Origin: Candidatus Doudnabacteria bacterium
GTDB lineage: Bacteria > Patescibacteriota > Doudnabacteria > UBA920
Direction of reading: 5' to 3'
NCBI GenBank assembly: GCA_020850635.1
Contig: JADZEH010000001.1
Coordinates: 1 to 35,535, forward strand
Length of the DNA: 35,535 nt
Shown one piece after another: positions 22,241 to 30,134 of this stretch. The notes under the pieces are model-generated. The model saw nothing but the letters and a program-made list of their open reading frames with translations, did no database searches and was not told the DNA's origin. Made by a program: the position numbers and the translations under genes. The stretch's first letter is position 1. The number at the start of each line of letters is the position of its first letter.

Positions 22241-23302
22241 ATGAAAATCCGTATTAGCAAAGTCAACTTTACAATTTTAATTGTTGCGGTGCTGGCAATT
22301 CTTAGTGCGAGCACTGTTTTCTATTTAAAAGTTCGCTCTGGTGACATTGATGTGAGCATAACCGAAGCAGAAAAAGATAAACGAGTTCCCTCGATTAACG
22401 GGACACTCGTTGATGCAGAAATTGCTGAAAAGCGGCCGATTGCTGTAATGATTGAAAACCATCCCGATGCTCGCCCACAATCAGGTTTAGCTCAAGCTGA
22501 TATTGTCTATGAAGCCTTAGCTGAAGGTGGCATTACCCGCTTTATGGCCGTCTACCACAGTCAAGAAGCTGAAAGTATTGGTCCTGTTCGCTCTGCCCGT
22601 GATTATTATGCCGATATCGCCAACGAACTTGGGGCGCTTTACGCCCACGTTGGAGGTAGTGATGAAGTCCTTCAAAAAATCTCCAATAGTTACTACAAAA
22701 AACTTACGGATCTCAACGAGTTTTACAACGGCACTTACTTTACCAGAATTAAATCCCGCTCGGCTCCTCACAACACTTACGCTAGCACCGAAAAACTCCG
22801 TTCATATTTAGAGGACAAGGACTTAAAAACCAAAGCCGATATTCGCCTTCGCCCGTTTAACGATTATTTTGGCCCTGAAGGACAACTAGCTGACACTATA
22901 ACCGTTGATTTCTCCACACCAAGCTACAAAGTTGGATACACTTACAACAAGACAAACAACACCTACTTAAGAAATCATAACGGTAAGGCCCATACAGATG
23001 CCGAAAGTGGTAAAACATTAGAGGCTAAAAATATTATAATCCAATATGTAAAATCCGCGCCAATTCCTGGTGACGAAAAATTCCGGATTGATGTTGATAC
23101 CAAATCGGGTGGTAAAGCTTTAGTATTTCGTGGTGGAAAAGTTATCACTGGCACCTGGAAAATCACCAACGGAACAACTCAATTTATAGATGATAGCGGT
23201 GCTGAAATTGAACTCTATCGCGGCTCAACTTGGGTTGAGCTTGTACCAATTAGCAATCCGAACTTGGTAACTTGGGAAGACACACTAACAAAAACGGAAT
23301 AA
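22241..23302 (+). CDS. DUF3048 (YerB-like) protein
   Basis: A 353-residue protein with an N-terminal membrane helix (residues 8-28) and the DUF3048 core: RPIAVMIENHPDARPQSGLA near 65-84, ADIVYEALAEGGITRFMAVY near 86-105, IGPVRSARDYYADIANELGA near 112-131, and a C-terminal DUF3048_C-like part with VDTKSGGKALVFRGGKV and TWVELVPISNPNLV. YerB-type proteins are exported and of unclear function. The bcp gene follows after 2 nt. Confidence 0.93.
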   Translation: MKIRISKVNFTILIVAVLAILSASTVFYLKVRSGDIDVSITEAEKDKRVPSINGTLVDAEIAEKRPIAVMIENHPDARPQSGLAQADIVYEALAEGGITRFMAVYHSQEAESIGPVRSARDYYADIANELGALYAHVGGSDEVLQKISNSYYKKLTDLNEFYNGTYFTRIKSRSAPHNTYASTEKLRSYLEDKDLKTKADIRLRPFNDYFGPEGQLADTITVDFSTPSYKVGYTYNKTNNTYLRNHNGKAHTDAESGKTLEAKNIIIQYVKSAPIPGDEKFRIDVDTKSGGKALVFRGGKVITGTWKITNGTTQFIDDSGAEIELYRGSTWVELVPISNPNLVTWEDTLTKTE

Positions 23303-23304
23303 CT

Positions 23305-23772
23305 ATGAAGTTAAAAGTTGGCCAAAAAGCCCCACAATTTTCACTCACAGATCAAGACAACAAAACCCATTCACTCAAAGACTACGCTGGACAATGGGTC
23401 TTAGTTTATTTCTATCCAAAAGATGATACCCCGGGTTGCACCAAAGAAGCTTGCAGTTTTCGCGACAACTTACCGAAGTTTAAAAAGCTCAAAGCTGTTG
23501 TGTTTGGCATTAGCGCGGACTCGGTTACCAAACACAAAAAATTTGCTGACAAATACAAACTTCCCTTTACTCTACTTGCAGATGAAGACAAAAAAGTGAT
23601 TCAGGCTTACGATGTTTGGCAGGAAAAAAGCATGTACGGACGAAAGTATATGGGAATAATGAGGACGTCTTTCTTAATTGATCCCACGGGTAAGATCGCA
23701 AAAATTTACGAAGGCGTAAAACCCGAAGCTCACCCAGAAGAAATCTTAATCGATCTAAAAACCTTACTATAA
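23305..23772 (+). CDS. bcp: thiol peroxidase of the Bcp/PrxQ type
   Basis: A 155-residue peroxiredoxin. I start at ATG 23305, 2 nt after the DUF3048 stop; a longer in-frame version would overlap that gene by 30 nt. Motifs: KVGQKAPQFSLTDQDN, YFYPKDDTPGCTKEAC with the peroxidatic Cys in PGC and a resolving Cys five residues later (the PrxQ arrangement), FGISADSV, and RTSFLIDPTGKIAKIY. It reduces hydroperoxides using thioredoxin-type donors. It is the last gene of this plus-strand block, followed by a hairpin at 23778-23811. Confidence 0.95.
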   Translation: MKLKVGQKAPQFSLTDQDNKTHSLKDYAGQWVLVYFYPKDDTPGCTKEACSFRDNLPKFKKLKAVVFGISADSVTKHKKFADKYKLPFTLLADEDKKVIQAYDVWQEKSMYGRKYMGIMRTSFLIDPTGKIAKIYEGVKPEAHPEEILIDLKTLL

Positions 23773-23777
23773 ACATC

Positions 23778-23811
23778 AAATCCCTAGCCGTGTAAAACGA
23801 GCTAGGGATTT
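23778..23811 (+). terminator. hairpin terminator after bcp
   Basis: AAATCCCTAGC (23778-23788) and GCTAGGGATTT (23801-23811) with a 12-nt loop; the T run is short, so termination may be weak. Confidence 0.65.
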
Positions 23812-23813
23812 AA

Positions 23814-23934
23814 CTATGGCCGTGCATTCTCATAGCGATGGGGTCTATAGATTTCCTATAGATGAACAAGGCTAACCGCCTAAGGCTTTTCGCTAACGCG
23901 AGAAAGCATGGCTCTGTGTACCGCTTGTTGCATC
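23814..23934. ncRNA. candidate structured RNA with several hairpins
   Basis: This gene-free stretch folds well on paper: CTATG/CATAG (23814-23835), TCTATAG/CTATAGA (23844-23862), and a long arm GATG.ACAAG (23861-23870) with CTTGT..CATC (23924-23934). The arm encloses GCTTTTCGC/GCGAGAAAGC (23885-23907, one bulge, TAAC loop). The density of nested stems is well above that of the spacers around it. I found no match to tmRNA, SRP RNA, 6S or a known riboswitch, and the strand is not decided. Confidence 0.35.
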
Positions 23935-24100
23935 AATTACTTTTCCTTCCACTATCATCATACTCCATTCGCGCACGAGTTCAAGTCTAAAAATTGACAG
24001 AAAATAAAAAAAGCGGTGTATAACCCACTAATCGCTCATTCGTATGAGCAAAATAATTTTTCTCTCAAAAGTAAGTAAAATCTAATAAAACTTCCCTAAA
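23935..24100. other. gene-free AT-rich spacer
   Basis: No gene, tRNA or clear repeat. An AT-rich stretch with a short hairpin-like piece (GCTCATTCGTATGAGC, about 24032-24047). Confidence 0.5.
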
Positions 24101-24104
24101 TTAG

Positions 24105-24155
24105 AACAAAAAAAAGACGCGAGCTTCGTGGTCGTGGAATGACCATGCTCGCGCA
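24105..24155 (-). terminator. terminator of GC-rich unit 3
   Basis: Minus-strand GCGCGAGC..GGTC/GACC..GCTCGCGT followed by TTTTTTTTG. Confidence 0.8.
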
Positions 24156-24226
24156 AAACCCTACACATTCATACAGATACCTATCCTCCTGTTGGCGTAA
24201 TAGACTCGGGTTCCAAACCGAATCGA
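24105..24226 (-). ncRNA. short transcript with three-codon ORF (GC-rich unit 3)
   Basis: On the minus strand a strong promoter (24233-24261) is followed by a hairpin ATTCGG/CCGAGT, a consensus AGGAGG, and ATG AAT GTG TAG (Met-Asn-Val-stop) about 12 nt further on. A terminator follows whose stem CGAGC/GCTCG plus GGTC/GACC is trailed by a T run (24105-24155). Expected transcript about 120 nt. It could be a small regulatory RNA, a minimal-ORF leader, or a unit of the same kind as its neighbours that has lost its gene. Confidence 0.5.
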
Positions 24227-24232
24227 TAGATA

Positions 24233-24261
24233 AAAGTATCACTAATGGACATATTTGTCAA
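24233..24261 (-). promoter_or_regulatory. promoter of GC-rich unit 3
   Basis: Consensus TTGACA (24256-24261), 17 nt, TACTTT (24233-24238) on the minus strand. Confidence 0.7.
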
Positions 24262-24301
24262 TAATAGTGCAATCATTTTCAAAAAAATCCTCTTAAATAA
24301 A

Positions 24302-24330
24302 AGAAAAAAGAGCGGTCACAGGCACCGCTC
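24302..24330 (-). terminator. terminator of GC-rich unit 4, touching its stop
   Basis: GAGCGGT/ACCGCTC with a 7-nt loop and TTTTTTCTTTT on the minus strand. The TGA stop of the gene (24329-24331) overlaps the foot of the stem. Confidence 0.85.
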
Positions 24331-24550
24331 ACTCGACCCACGTGATGTTGCCATCTTCGTCCTCGACGAGTTCGAGAGTGAAGACCAAGACCGGCAGATC
24401 TTTGTCATTCTGTCGCATACGCCCAAGCAGGTCGTCAAAAGGACTGACAATCGGCCCAGTGACCAGCCTACGATCCTCACAAGAAGCCGAAGGGCTTCCC
24501 TCGAAAGCCTCAGTGCAAATCTGACCCAAAATCGAAGCAATGCTATTCAT
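24329..24550 (-). CDS. 73-residue unknown protein of GC-rich unit 4
   Basis: This frame is chosen over the overlapping alternative because GGAGGT stands 5 nt before ATG 24550. The acidic 73-residue product (FDDLLGRMRQNDKDLPVLVF, then TLELVEDEDGNITWVE) has no signal peptide or membrane helix and no family I know. It has two Cys (ICTEA, ASCED). The unit lies directly behind the rpoD terminator; a TATACT -10 (24576-24581) just after that terminator's T run may drive it. Composition is GC-richer than rpoD. Confidence 0.62.
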   Translation of the reverse strand: MNSIASILGQICTEAFEGSPSASCEDRRLVTGPIVSPFDDLLGRMRQNDKDLPVLVFTLELVEDEDGNITWVE

Positions 24551-24583
24551 GTGGCACCTCCGTGACCTTGATTTTAGTATATC

Positions 24584-24612
24584 AAAAAAGCTCCCTTATC
24601 GGGAGCTTTTTT
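24584..24612 (-). terminator. terminator of rpoD
   Basis: AAAAAAGCTCCC/GGGAGCTTTTTT around TTATC, beginning directly at the rpoD stop. Confidence 0.92.
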
Positions 24613-25911
24613 CTAGTAGTCTCTAAGCTTATGAATATCAACGTGTTCTTTGATGCGTTCTAAAGCTTTGGCTTCAATCTGACGGATACGTTCACGAGTA
24701 ACGCCGAACTCTTCGCCAACTTCTTCCAAAGTGTGAGTCACACCATCTTCCAAACCAAAACGTAGCTTCAAAATCTTTTGTTCACGAGGGTCAAGATCTT
24801 TCAAAATATTATGGACATACTCTTTGAGCAACTGTCGTCCAGCCTGATCACCAGGAGCAGCATGCTGTTCGTCTTCAATGAATTCGCTCAAAGTTGAGTC
24901 TTCATCACTCTCCCCTTCACCAACTGGTGAATCAATCGACACAGTTTCCTGCGAAATTTTCTTCAAGTGATAGACCTTTTCAACATCAATTCCCATTTCA
25001 GCAGCAATTTCTTCTGGAAGAGGTTCGCGTCCCAAGTCTTGAACCAACTGACGCTCGGCTTGAGCATACTTGTTCAAAGTTTCCACCATGTGAACCGGAA
25101 TACGAATTGTACGAGACTGGTCCGCTAAAGCACGGGTAATGGCCTGACGAATCCACCAAGTCGCATATGTAGAAAACTTGTAGCCTTTACGCCAATCAAA
25201 TTTTTCAACAGCGCGGAATAGACCTAAGTTGCCTTCTTGAATCAAGTCGAGAAGACCCAAGTTACGTCCCATGTATTTCTTAGCAATAGATACAACCAAA
25301 CGTAAGTTTGCTTCAGTTAAACGCTTACGAGCCGCTTCATCACCATGAGTAATGCGCTTCGCTAAATCGATTTCATCCGCACCGGTAAGCAAAGGGACTT
25401 TACCAATTTCACGAAGATACATTTGAATTGAGTCATCGTAAATATCACCCAAATCAAAGGCTTCCGGCATATCTTCTTTACGCTTACGACTCTTGTTGCC
25501 AGTAGTCTTTTCGTCATCGTCTTTTTTGTTTTGTTCCCAAATGGAAGCAACTTCCTGATCGACAATTTCAATTCCACGTTTTTCAAGCTCAAACATGACT
25601 GCTTCTAAACCGACAATATCATCTTCAAACTGAGGCAAGGTATGCAAAAGTTCGGCTTCAGTAACGAAACCACGACCATGACCTTTTTGGCCTAAAGCTT
25701 CTAAAGCTTTTTCAACATCAATACTTAATGGAGCACCAGCAACGTGCTTTGATTTTACTGAGGAAGCTTTTTTAGCGTGAACTACTTTCTTAGCTTTATG
25801 AGCAGGGCGCCTGGCTGCAACTTTTTTCTTTGCGGGCTTTTTAGCTTTAGCCGCTTTCTTGACTGGCTTATGCTTAGCAACGACCTTCTTAGCTTTCTTC
25901 TTTGTAACCAT
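24613..25911 (-). CDS. rpoD: primary RNA polymerase sigma factor (sigma-70/SigA)
   Basis: A 432-residue protein. Residues 1-58 are a Lys/Ala-rich tail resembling histone H1-like repeats, followed by a region 1.1-like domain (about 62-118). Region 1.2 has [16 protein letters not shown] at 160-175. Region 2 has [20 protein letters not shown] at 198-217 and [20 protein letters not shown] at 245-264. Region 3 is near 275-320, and region 4 has the helix-turn-helix [20 protein letters not shown] at 394-413. It directs core polymerase to the -35/-10 promoters listed here. It follows dnaG with a hairpin between; the ATG lacks a Shine-Dalgarno. Confidence 0.97.
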   Translation of the reverse strand: MVTKKKAKKVVAKHKPVKKAAKAKKPAKKKVAARRPAHKAKKVVHAKKASSVKSKHVAGAPLSIDVEKALEALGQKGHGRGFVTEAELLHTLPQFEDDIVGLEAVMFELEKRGIEIVDQEVASIWEQNKKDDDEKTTGNKSRKRKEDMPEAFDLGDIYDDSIQMYLREIGKVPLLTGADEIDLAKRITHGDEAARKRLTEANLRLVVSIAKKYMGRNLGLLDLIQEGNLGLFRAVEKFDWRKGYKFSTYATWWIRQAITRALADQSRTIRIPVHMVETLNKYAQAERQLVQDLGREPLPEEIAAEMGIDVEKVYHLKKISQETVSIDSPVGEGESDEDSTLSEFIEDEQHAAPGDQAGRQLLKEYVHNILKDLDPREQKILKLRFGLEDGVTHTLEEVGEEFGVTRERIRQIEAKALERIKEHVDIHKLRDY

Positions 25912-25930
25912 AGAAAAAAAATCTTAATTA

Positions 25931-25960
25931 GAAACAAAAACTTGCGAGAATTTTTCTCGC
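25931..25960 (-). terminator. attenuator-like hairpin between dnaG and rpoD
   Basis: On the minus strand GCGAGAA AAA TTCTCGC is followed by AAGTTTTTG. It could trim read-through from dnaG or mark an RNA processing site, giving different dnaG and rpoD levels. Confidence 0.55.
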
Positions 25961-25973
25961 TTCCAAAGGGCAC

Positions 25974-27752
25974 CTATTTAGAGAGCCTATTTTCGTACTC
26001 CATGCGCTTGGCGGATAAAGTGGCAAATTCTTGTCCGATGGTCTTGACCTGATCGGTTAAGCCTTGTGATTCCGCTTGTTTTAGCGCTTGTGTTATCTGC
26101 TGCTGTCGATACTTAATACCGTGCAGCTTGAGCATATAAAAACTTTTTTGCAACTCGAAGACGAGCGCAGTTGTGTTGTTATCGAGGTATTCTAATTGTG
26201 ATTCTACCATAAATTGTGCCTCTTTGGCAATTGCTGAAGATAAAGTAGCTTCGTCCGGTTTTTGCCCATTTATGATGGTTTTCACAATCTCCACAATCTC
26301 TGGGTCGGAATAGTCAGTTTCAGTAAGCTCGGACTGAACCGCTGAAACAAACTCTGGCACCACTAAGAGGCCACCTAAAACCTGTTTCTCTAGCGCTAGA
26401 GTTGTACTTGGTGCAGACGAATCAACTGCATGAGAAACTTTTTCCTCAGGCATACTTGGAGCAGCTGATGGCGCTACTCTACCAACAGTCTTTTGCAAAT
26501 CAGTTTCGTTGATGCCATAGTCTTGGCTCACTTGGCGAATGTAATGACTTTGCTGAATTGAATCAGGAATGAGTTTTAAAATTGGGGCGAGAAAATCACT
26601 AACGTATTGTTTTTGTTCAATCGTGTTAAATTGATATCTCTTCAAACCTTGTTCGATGTAAAAATCGACAAACCACACTGCCTCGCTAACCGCTTTCTGC
26701 CACAACTCTTTGTCGCTCTTAATAAGCTCGTCAGGATCTTTGCCTTTTGGTAAAACAATAATTTGAAGTTTTATGCCAAGTTGAATAGCAAGTTGACCAA
26801 TACGATGCGTGGCGATCATCCCAGCGTTATCCGCATCAAAACAAAATTTTACTGTGTCGGCTAAGCGCTTGAGCATGCGCAACTGGTCTGAGGTTAAGGC
26901 TGTGCCACTTGTAGCAACAACATTCTTAAACCCAGCTTGATGAGCTTGAATACAGTCCATCTGCCCCTCTACGACAACAGCTTCCCCTGCTTGGCGAATC
27001 GCCTCTTTACCGCGGTACAATCCAAACAGAACTTTACTCTTGTTGTAAACTAAAGTTTCAGGACTATTGATGTACTTTGCGGTATTGGCATCAGCTTCCA
27101 TAGTTCGTGCCGAAAAACCAACGACATCGCCAAAGTAATTATGAATTGGGAACATCACTCGATTGCGGAATCGGTCGTAAATACCGCCTTTGTCTGAGCG
27201 TACGCTGACACCAGCTTTTACCAAAGCATCAGCTTCTACACCTTTCTTCGATAGTTCTTTTTCTAAAGTATGGAAATCATCTGGTGAAAACCCAATTTCC
27301 CAGTCTTTTATTGTTTCATCAGTTAAACCGCGATCTTTGATGTACTTTAAAGCACTCGCGCCACTAGTCTCGCTAACTAACTGCTTGTTGTAAAACTTCG
27401 CTGCAAAATTATTGATGCGTGTGATGAGTTGCTTTAAAGCGTCGTCTTCTTTGTTTGCACCACTATACTCCGGTAATTTCACACCAGCTTTGTTCGCTAA
27501 AATTTCTAAAGCTTGCTTGAAATCAATATTTTCTTGGCGCATCACAAAACCAAAGATATCACCGCCTTCACCACAACCAAAACAGTGCCAAATCTGTTTC
27601 TGCGGAGAAACCATGAGACTTGCACTTTTTTCGTTATGAAACGGACAGACGGCTTTGAAGTTCGTACCGGAACGCTTTACTTGAATGTACGAACCAATCA
27701 AATCAACCACATCAATCCGATCCTTAATATCTTGTAATACCTGGTCTGCCAT
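25974..27752 (-). CDS. dnaG: DNA primase
   Basis: A 592-residue primase. The zinc-binding domain holds CPFHNEKSASLMVSP with Cys36/His39 and HCFGCGEGGDIFGFVM with Cys57/Cys60 (CHC2 type). The catalytic Toprim part has GFSARTMEAD, VVVEGQMDCIQAHQAG near 265-280 and FCFDADNAG near 312. The C-terminal 150 residues are a weakly conserved helicase-binding region. Primase makes RNA primers for the replisome. The gene is 5 nt downstream of the HD hydrolase gene and upstream of rpoD, the usual dnaG-rpoD pairing, but without rpsU. Confidence 0.97.
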   Translation of the reverse strand: MADQVLQDIKDRIDVVDLIGSYIQVKRSGTNFKAVCPFHNEKSASLMVSPQKQIWHCFGCGEGGDIFGFVMRQENIDFKQALEILANKAGVKLPEYSGANKEDDALKQLITRINNFAAKFYNKQLVSETSGASALKYIKDRGLTDETIKDWEIGFSPDDFHTLEKELSKKGVEADALVKAGVSVRSDKGGIYDRFRNRVMFPIHNYFGDVVGFSARTMEADANTAKYINSPETLVYNKSKVLFGLYRGKEAIRQAGEAVVVEGQMDCIQAHQAGFKNVVATSGTALTSDQLRMLKRLADTVKFCFDADNAGMIATHRIGQLAIQLGIKLQIIVLPKGKDPDELIKSDKELWQKAVSEAVWFVDFYIEQGLKRYQFNTIEQKQYVSDFLAPILKLIPDSIQQSHYIRQVSQDYGINETDLQKTVGRVAPSAAPSMPEEKVSHAVDSSAPSTTLALEKQVLGGLLVVPEFVSAVQSELTETDYSDPEIVEIVKTIINGQKPDEATLSSAIAKEAQFMVESQLEYLDNNTTALVFELQKSFYMLKLHGIKYRQQQITQALKQAESQGLTDQVKTIGQEFATLSAKRMEYENRLSK

Positions 27753-27757
27753 TTAAC

Positions 27758-28336
27758 TTATTCTTTGATTTTTTCTGTAAGACGTTTATGAACCTCAACA
27801 GTGACCGACTCAAGTTCATCAATGAATGGTAATTTAACTTTCGATTTGATAATTTCGATGCGCTTTAAATCTCGTGCTAATTTTTTGTCGAAATCTAAGC
27901 TGTACGGTGGACGGGCCCAGAGATCATCACCCGCGTCTAAGTTAAGGAGCATGTCGATGCGATTCGCTAACAAGTCGGCGCCACTAATAGCACAACCTTC
28001 GGGACTATCCATTTTAAGTTTATCAATGTAACCGTCTTTGCGCTGATCATATGGCGCATGAACATCTTCACTCACTTCTTGAACAAGATCCGCAACTTTT
28101 TTTCCAAAACGTTTTTCGATGTCTGCGTAAGTGTAAGTTGTATCTTCGATGACGTCATGAAGAATCCCAGCGATTATTACGTCCTCGTCAAAACCAGCGC
28201 GCTGTAAAATATATCCTACGGCAGCAGGGTGTGAAATATATGGGCTACGGGCTTCATCTTTGCGCTTTTGGTCAGCATGAGCCACACTGGCAAATTTAAG
28301 CGCTGAGAGCAGGTTTTTCGAGAAAAATAAGGTCAT
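27758..28336 (-). CDS. HD-domain phosphohydrolase (RelA/SpoT hydrolase or MESH1-like)
   Basis: About 192 residues from ATG 28336 (an in-frame ATG nine codons earlier is possible). The pattern LSALKFASVAHADQKRKDEA, then SPYISHPAAVGYIL and AGILHDVIEDTTYTYADIEK is the HD core of (p)ppGpp hydrolases. It has the His of SHP, the HD pair and the ED that follows. No synthetase or TGS domain is present, so it would be hydrolase-only like MESH1 or small alarmone hydrolases. The substrate is inferred from the family. Being first in the dnaG-rpoD transcript, it could link alarmone turnover with replication and transcription. Confidence 0.85.
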   Translation of the reverse strand: MTLFFSKNLLSALKFASVAHADQKRKDEARSPYISHPAAVGYILQRAGFDEDVIIAGILHDVIEDTTYTYADIEKRFGKKVADLVQEVSEDVHAPYDQRKDGYIDKLKMDSPEGCAISGADLLANRIDMLLNLDAGDDLWARPPYSLDFDKKLARDLKRIEIIKSKVKLPFIDELESVTVEVHKRLTEKIKE

Positions 28337-28429
28337 ATATAGGTACTTTACCAGTAAAGGCAAGAGCTGAGCAAGGTATAAAAAATAGCCACATACAGGC
28401 TAGATTTTTTACTTTCAAACACAATTTTA

Positions 28430-28519
28430 TGGCGGAGGCGGAGAGATTCGAACTCTCGAGAGCTTTGACACCCTGGCCGCTTTCCAAGCGACTGCACTAG
28501 ACCACTATGCGACGCCTCC
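28430..28519 (-). tRNA. tRNA-Ser(GGA)
   Basis: A 90-nt class II tRNA with encoded CCA (28430-28432). Acceptor GGAGGCG (from 28519) pairs with CGCCTCC (28434-28440) with discriminator G. The anticodon loop CTTGGAAAG region gives anticodon GGA. A long variable arm follows and the T-loop is TTCGAAT. Anticodon, G73 and the long variable arm all fit serine. No intron. Confidence 0.95.
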
Positions 28520-28559
28520 AGCACAAAATCACGTTCAAGTTTAACTGAATTACTTCACT

Positions 28560-28588
28560 AGTTTACTCGAAAATCGCACTCTGGTCAA
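28560..28588 (-). promoter_or_regulatory. promoter of tRNA-Ser
   Basis: TTGACC (28583-28588), 17 nt, TAAACT (28560-28565) on the minus strand, about 40 nt before the tRNA. Confidence 0.65.
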
Positions 28589-28600
28589 TGACCACTATTT

Positions 28601-28630
28601 TAAAACTCCTCATAACTATGAGGAGTTTTA
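28601..28630 (-). terminator. terminator downstream of pyruvate kinase
   Basis: Perfect 14-bp stem TAAAACTCCTCATA / TATGAGGAGTTTTA closing on two bases, 87 nt past the pyk stop; short T run. Confidence 0.7.
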
Positions 28631-28716
28631 GTCTTAGATAAGCCAGAATCTCGTATAAAGATATTCCGCCGCATCTATGATATGTCGTATTAAAACGTGG
28701 TTCATTTTTGTTTTGA

Positions 28717-30123
28717 CTAACCTACGGTTTGAACTTCAATTAAGTTTACACGGCGACCGATTGGATTGCCAGTGACAAGCACAACCTTATCGCCTTTTTT
28801 CACTAAGCCATCTTTTTTTACTAATGCCAAAGCTTTCTCTAAATACGAGAGTACACGATCCACACTCTTATGCAGCACCGGATTGACTCCCCACAACAAA
28901 GCCATTTGTCTAACTGCTGTTGGGTTATCGGTCAGCATAATTAATTGAACGTGTGGACGCGGTTGAGACAGAAAACGTGCTGTAAAACCTGTTTGTGTTC
29001 CTGCAACAATCGCTGCCGATCTGGTGCTCTCCGCTAAATAAGCCACTGAGTCAGCCAGCATCGCCACTTCCGTACTTTCTTTATCACCAACATACTCGCA
29101 AGTCTCGGCAGTTACATATTCAGAATTTTCTGTTTCAATAATGATTTTGTTCATGGTGCTCACCGCTTCAACCGGATATGCCCCAAACGCACTTTCACCA
29201 GAAAGCATAACCGCATCAACTTTGTCCATAACCGCACTAGCGACATCGGTAACTTCAGCACGAGTTGGACGGGGGTTACGAATCATTGAATCAAGCATTT
29301 GAGTGGCCACAATAACTGGCTTCGCAGCCTGACGACACTTTTCAATCATCATTTTTTGGACAACCGGAACTTTGACTTCATCAATTTCTACACCTAAATC
29401 ACCACGAGCAACCATAACGGCATCAGTGGCTTCTAAAATTTCATCAAATTTTAAGACCGCTTCTGGCAGTTCAATTTTCACAATAATCTGAGGAGCAGTC
29501 ATACCCTTTGGTAAGTACTTCGTTATAAGTGAGCGCAGGTGGTTAACGTCTTTAGCGTGACGAACGAAAGACAAAGCCACGTAATCAACGTTCTGCTTTA
29601 AGCCAAATTTCAAATCTTCAACATCTTTGTCAGGCATAACACGTTCGGTAATGCGCGTATCGGGCAAATTAATCCCCTTGTTCGACTTGATTACGCCTGT
29701 GGTCTTAACCAGACAGACAATGTTCTTCCCTTGAACTTTTTTAACGTGCAATTCCATAATCCCGTCTTCGATGAGAATACGGTGTCCGGGTTTTACGAAC
29801 TTCGAAAAATCATAATCAATCCCAAAATCTTTACCAATAGTTATAGTTTTACCAGCAGTAATGTTTACTGGCTTAGCCAAAGTACTGACACGGATCTTAG
29901 GACCTTGTAAATCTTGAAGAATCGCGATGGGCTGTTTGGTTTTGTTAGCCACGGTACGAAGATTGCGAATGAGCTTGGCGTGCGTCTCAAAAGTTCCATG
30001 AGAGAAATTTAAACGCGCCACGTTCATCCCGTTATTCACAAATTCTGTGAGGGTTTTAACACTCTCTGAGGCGGGACCGATTGTGCAGACAATTTTAGTT
30101 CGTTTGGTATTCTGTGTATTCAT
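28717..30123 (-). CDS. pyk: pyruvate kinase
   Basis: A 468-residue enzyme of usual length. The start TKIVCTIGPASES and NVARLNFSHGTFETH gives the substrate-binding Arg. ILQDLQGPKIR follows, then the B domain. IIVKIELPEAV has the catalytic Lys (with LPEAV where NQEGV is common), and VMVARGDLGVEI and ATQMLDSMI follow. The helix TRAEVTDVASAVMD and MLSGESAFGAYPVEAV complete the A domain, and a C-terminal domain ends the protein. It converts phosphoenolpyruvate and ADP to pyruvate and ATP. Pyruvate could feed the D-lactate dehydrogenase-like enzyme at 153-1160. The gene lies 11 nt after a surface-protein gene. Confidence 0.97.
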   Translation of the reverse strand: MNTQNTKRTKIVCTIGPASESVKTLTEFVNNGMNVARLNFSHGTFETHAKLIRNLRTVANKTKQPIAILQDLQGPKIRVSTLAKPVNITAGKTITIGKDFGIDYDFSKFVKPGHRILIEDGIMELHVKKVQGKNIVCLVKTTGVIKSNKGINLPDTRITERVMPDKDVEDLKFGLKQNVDYVALSFVRHAKDVNHLRSLITKYLPKGMTAPQIIVKIELPEAVLKFDEILEATDAVMVARGDLGVEIDEVKVPVVQKMMIEKCRQAAKPVIVATQMLDSMIRNPRPTRAEVTDVASAVMDKVDAVMLSGESAFGAYPVEAVSTMNKIIIETENSEYVTAETCEYVGDKESTEVAMLADSVAYLAESTRSAAIVAGTQTGFTARFLSQPRPHVQLIMLTDNPTAVRQMALLWGVNPVLHKSVDRVLSYLEKALALVKKDGLVKKGDKVVLVTGNPIGRRVNLIEVQTVG

Positions 30124-30134
30124 AGTAGAAAATC

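Noticed and set aside
23272-23304. Longer N-terminus for Bcp
   Set aside because: It overlaps the DUF3048 gene end and adds residues not found in the family; ATG 23305 is in the usual place.
2455-24331. TGA recoded as glycine, as in some CPR lineages
   Set aside because: TGA ends the small membrane protein, the three-helix protein and the GC-rich unit 4 gene, and conserved Gly positions use GGN.
24316-24540. Alternative minus-strand frame in GC-rich unit 4
   Set aside because: The other frame starts 5 nt after GGAGGT and ends at the terminator, while this one begins inside it and is Arg/Ser-rich shadow sequence.
15884-24581. Integron-type attC sites around the GC-rich units
   Set aside because: No shared GTTRRRY-type core or common boundary sequence was found; the hairpins present are terminators with T runs.
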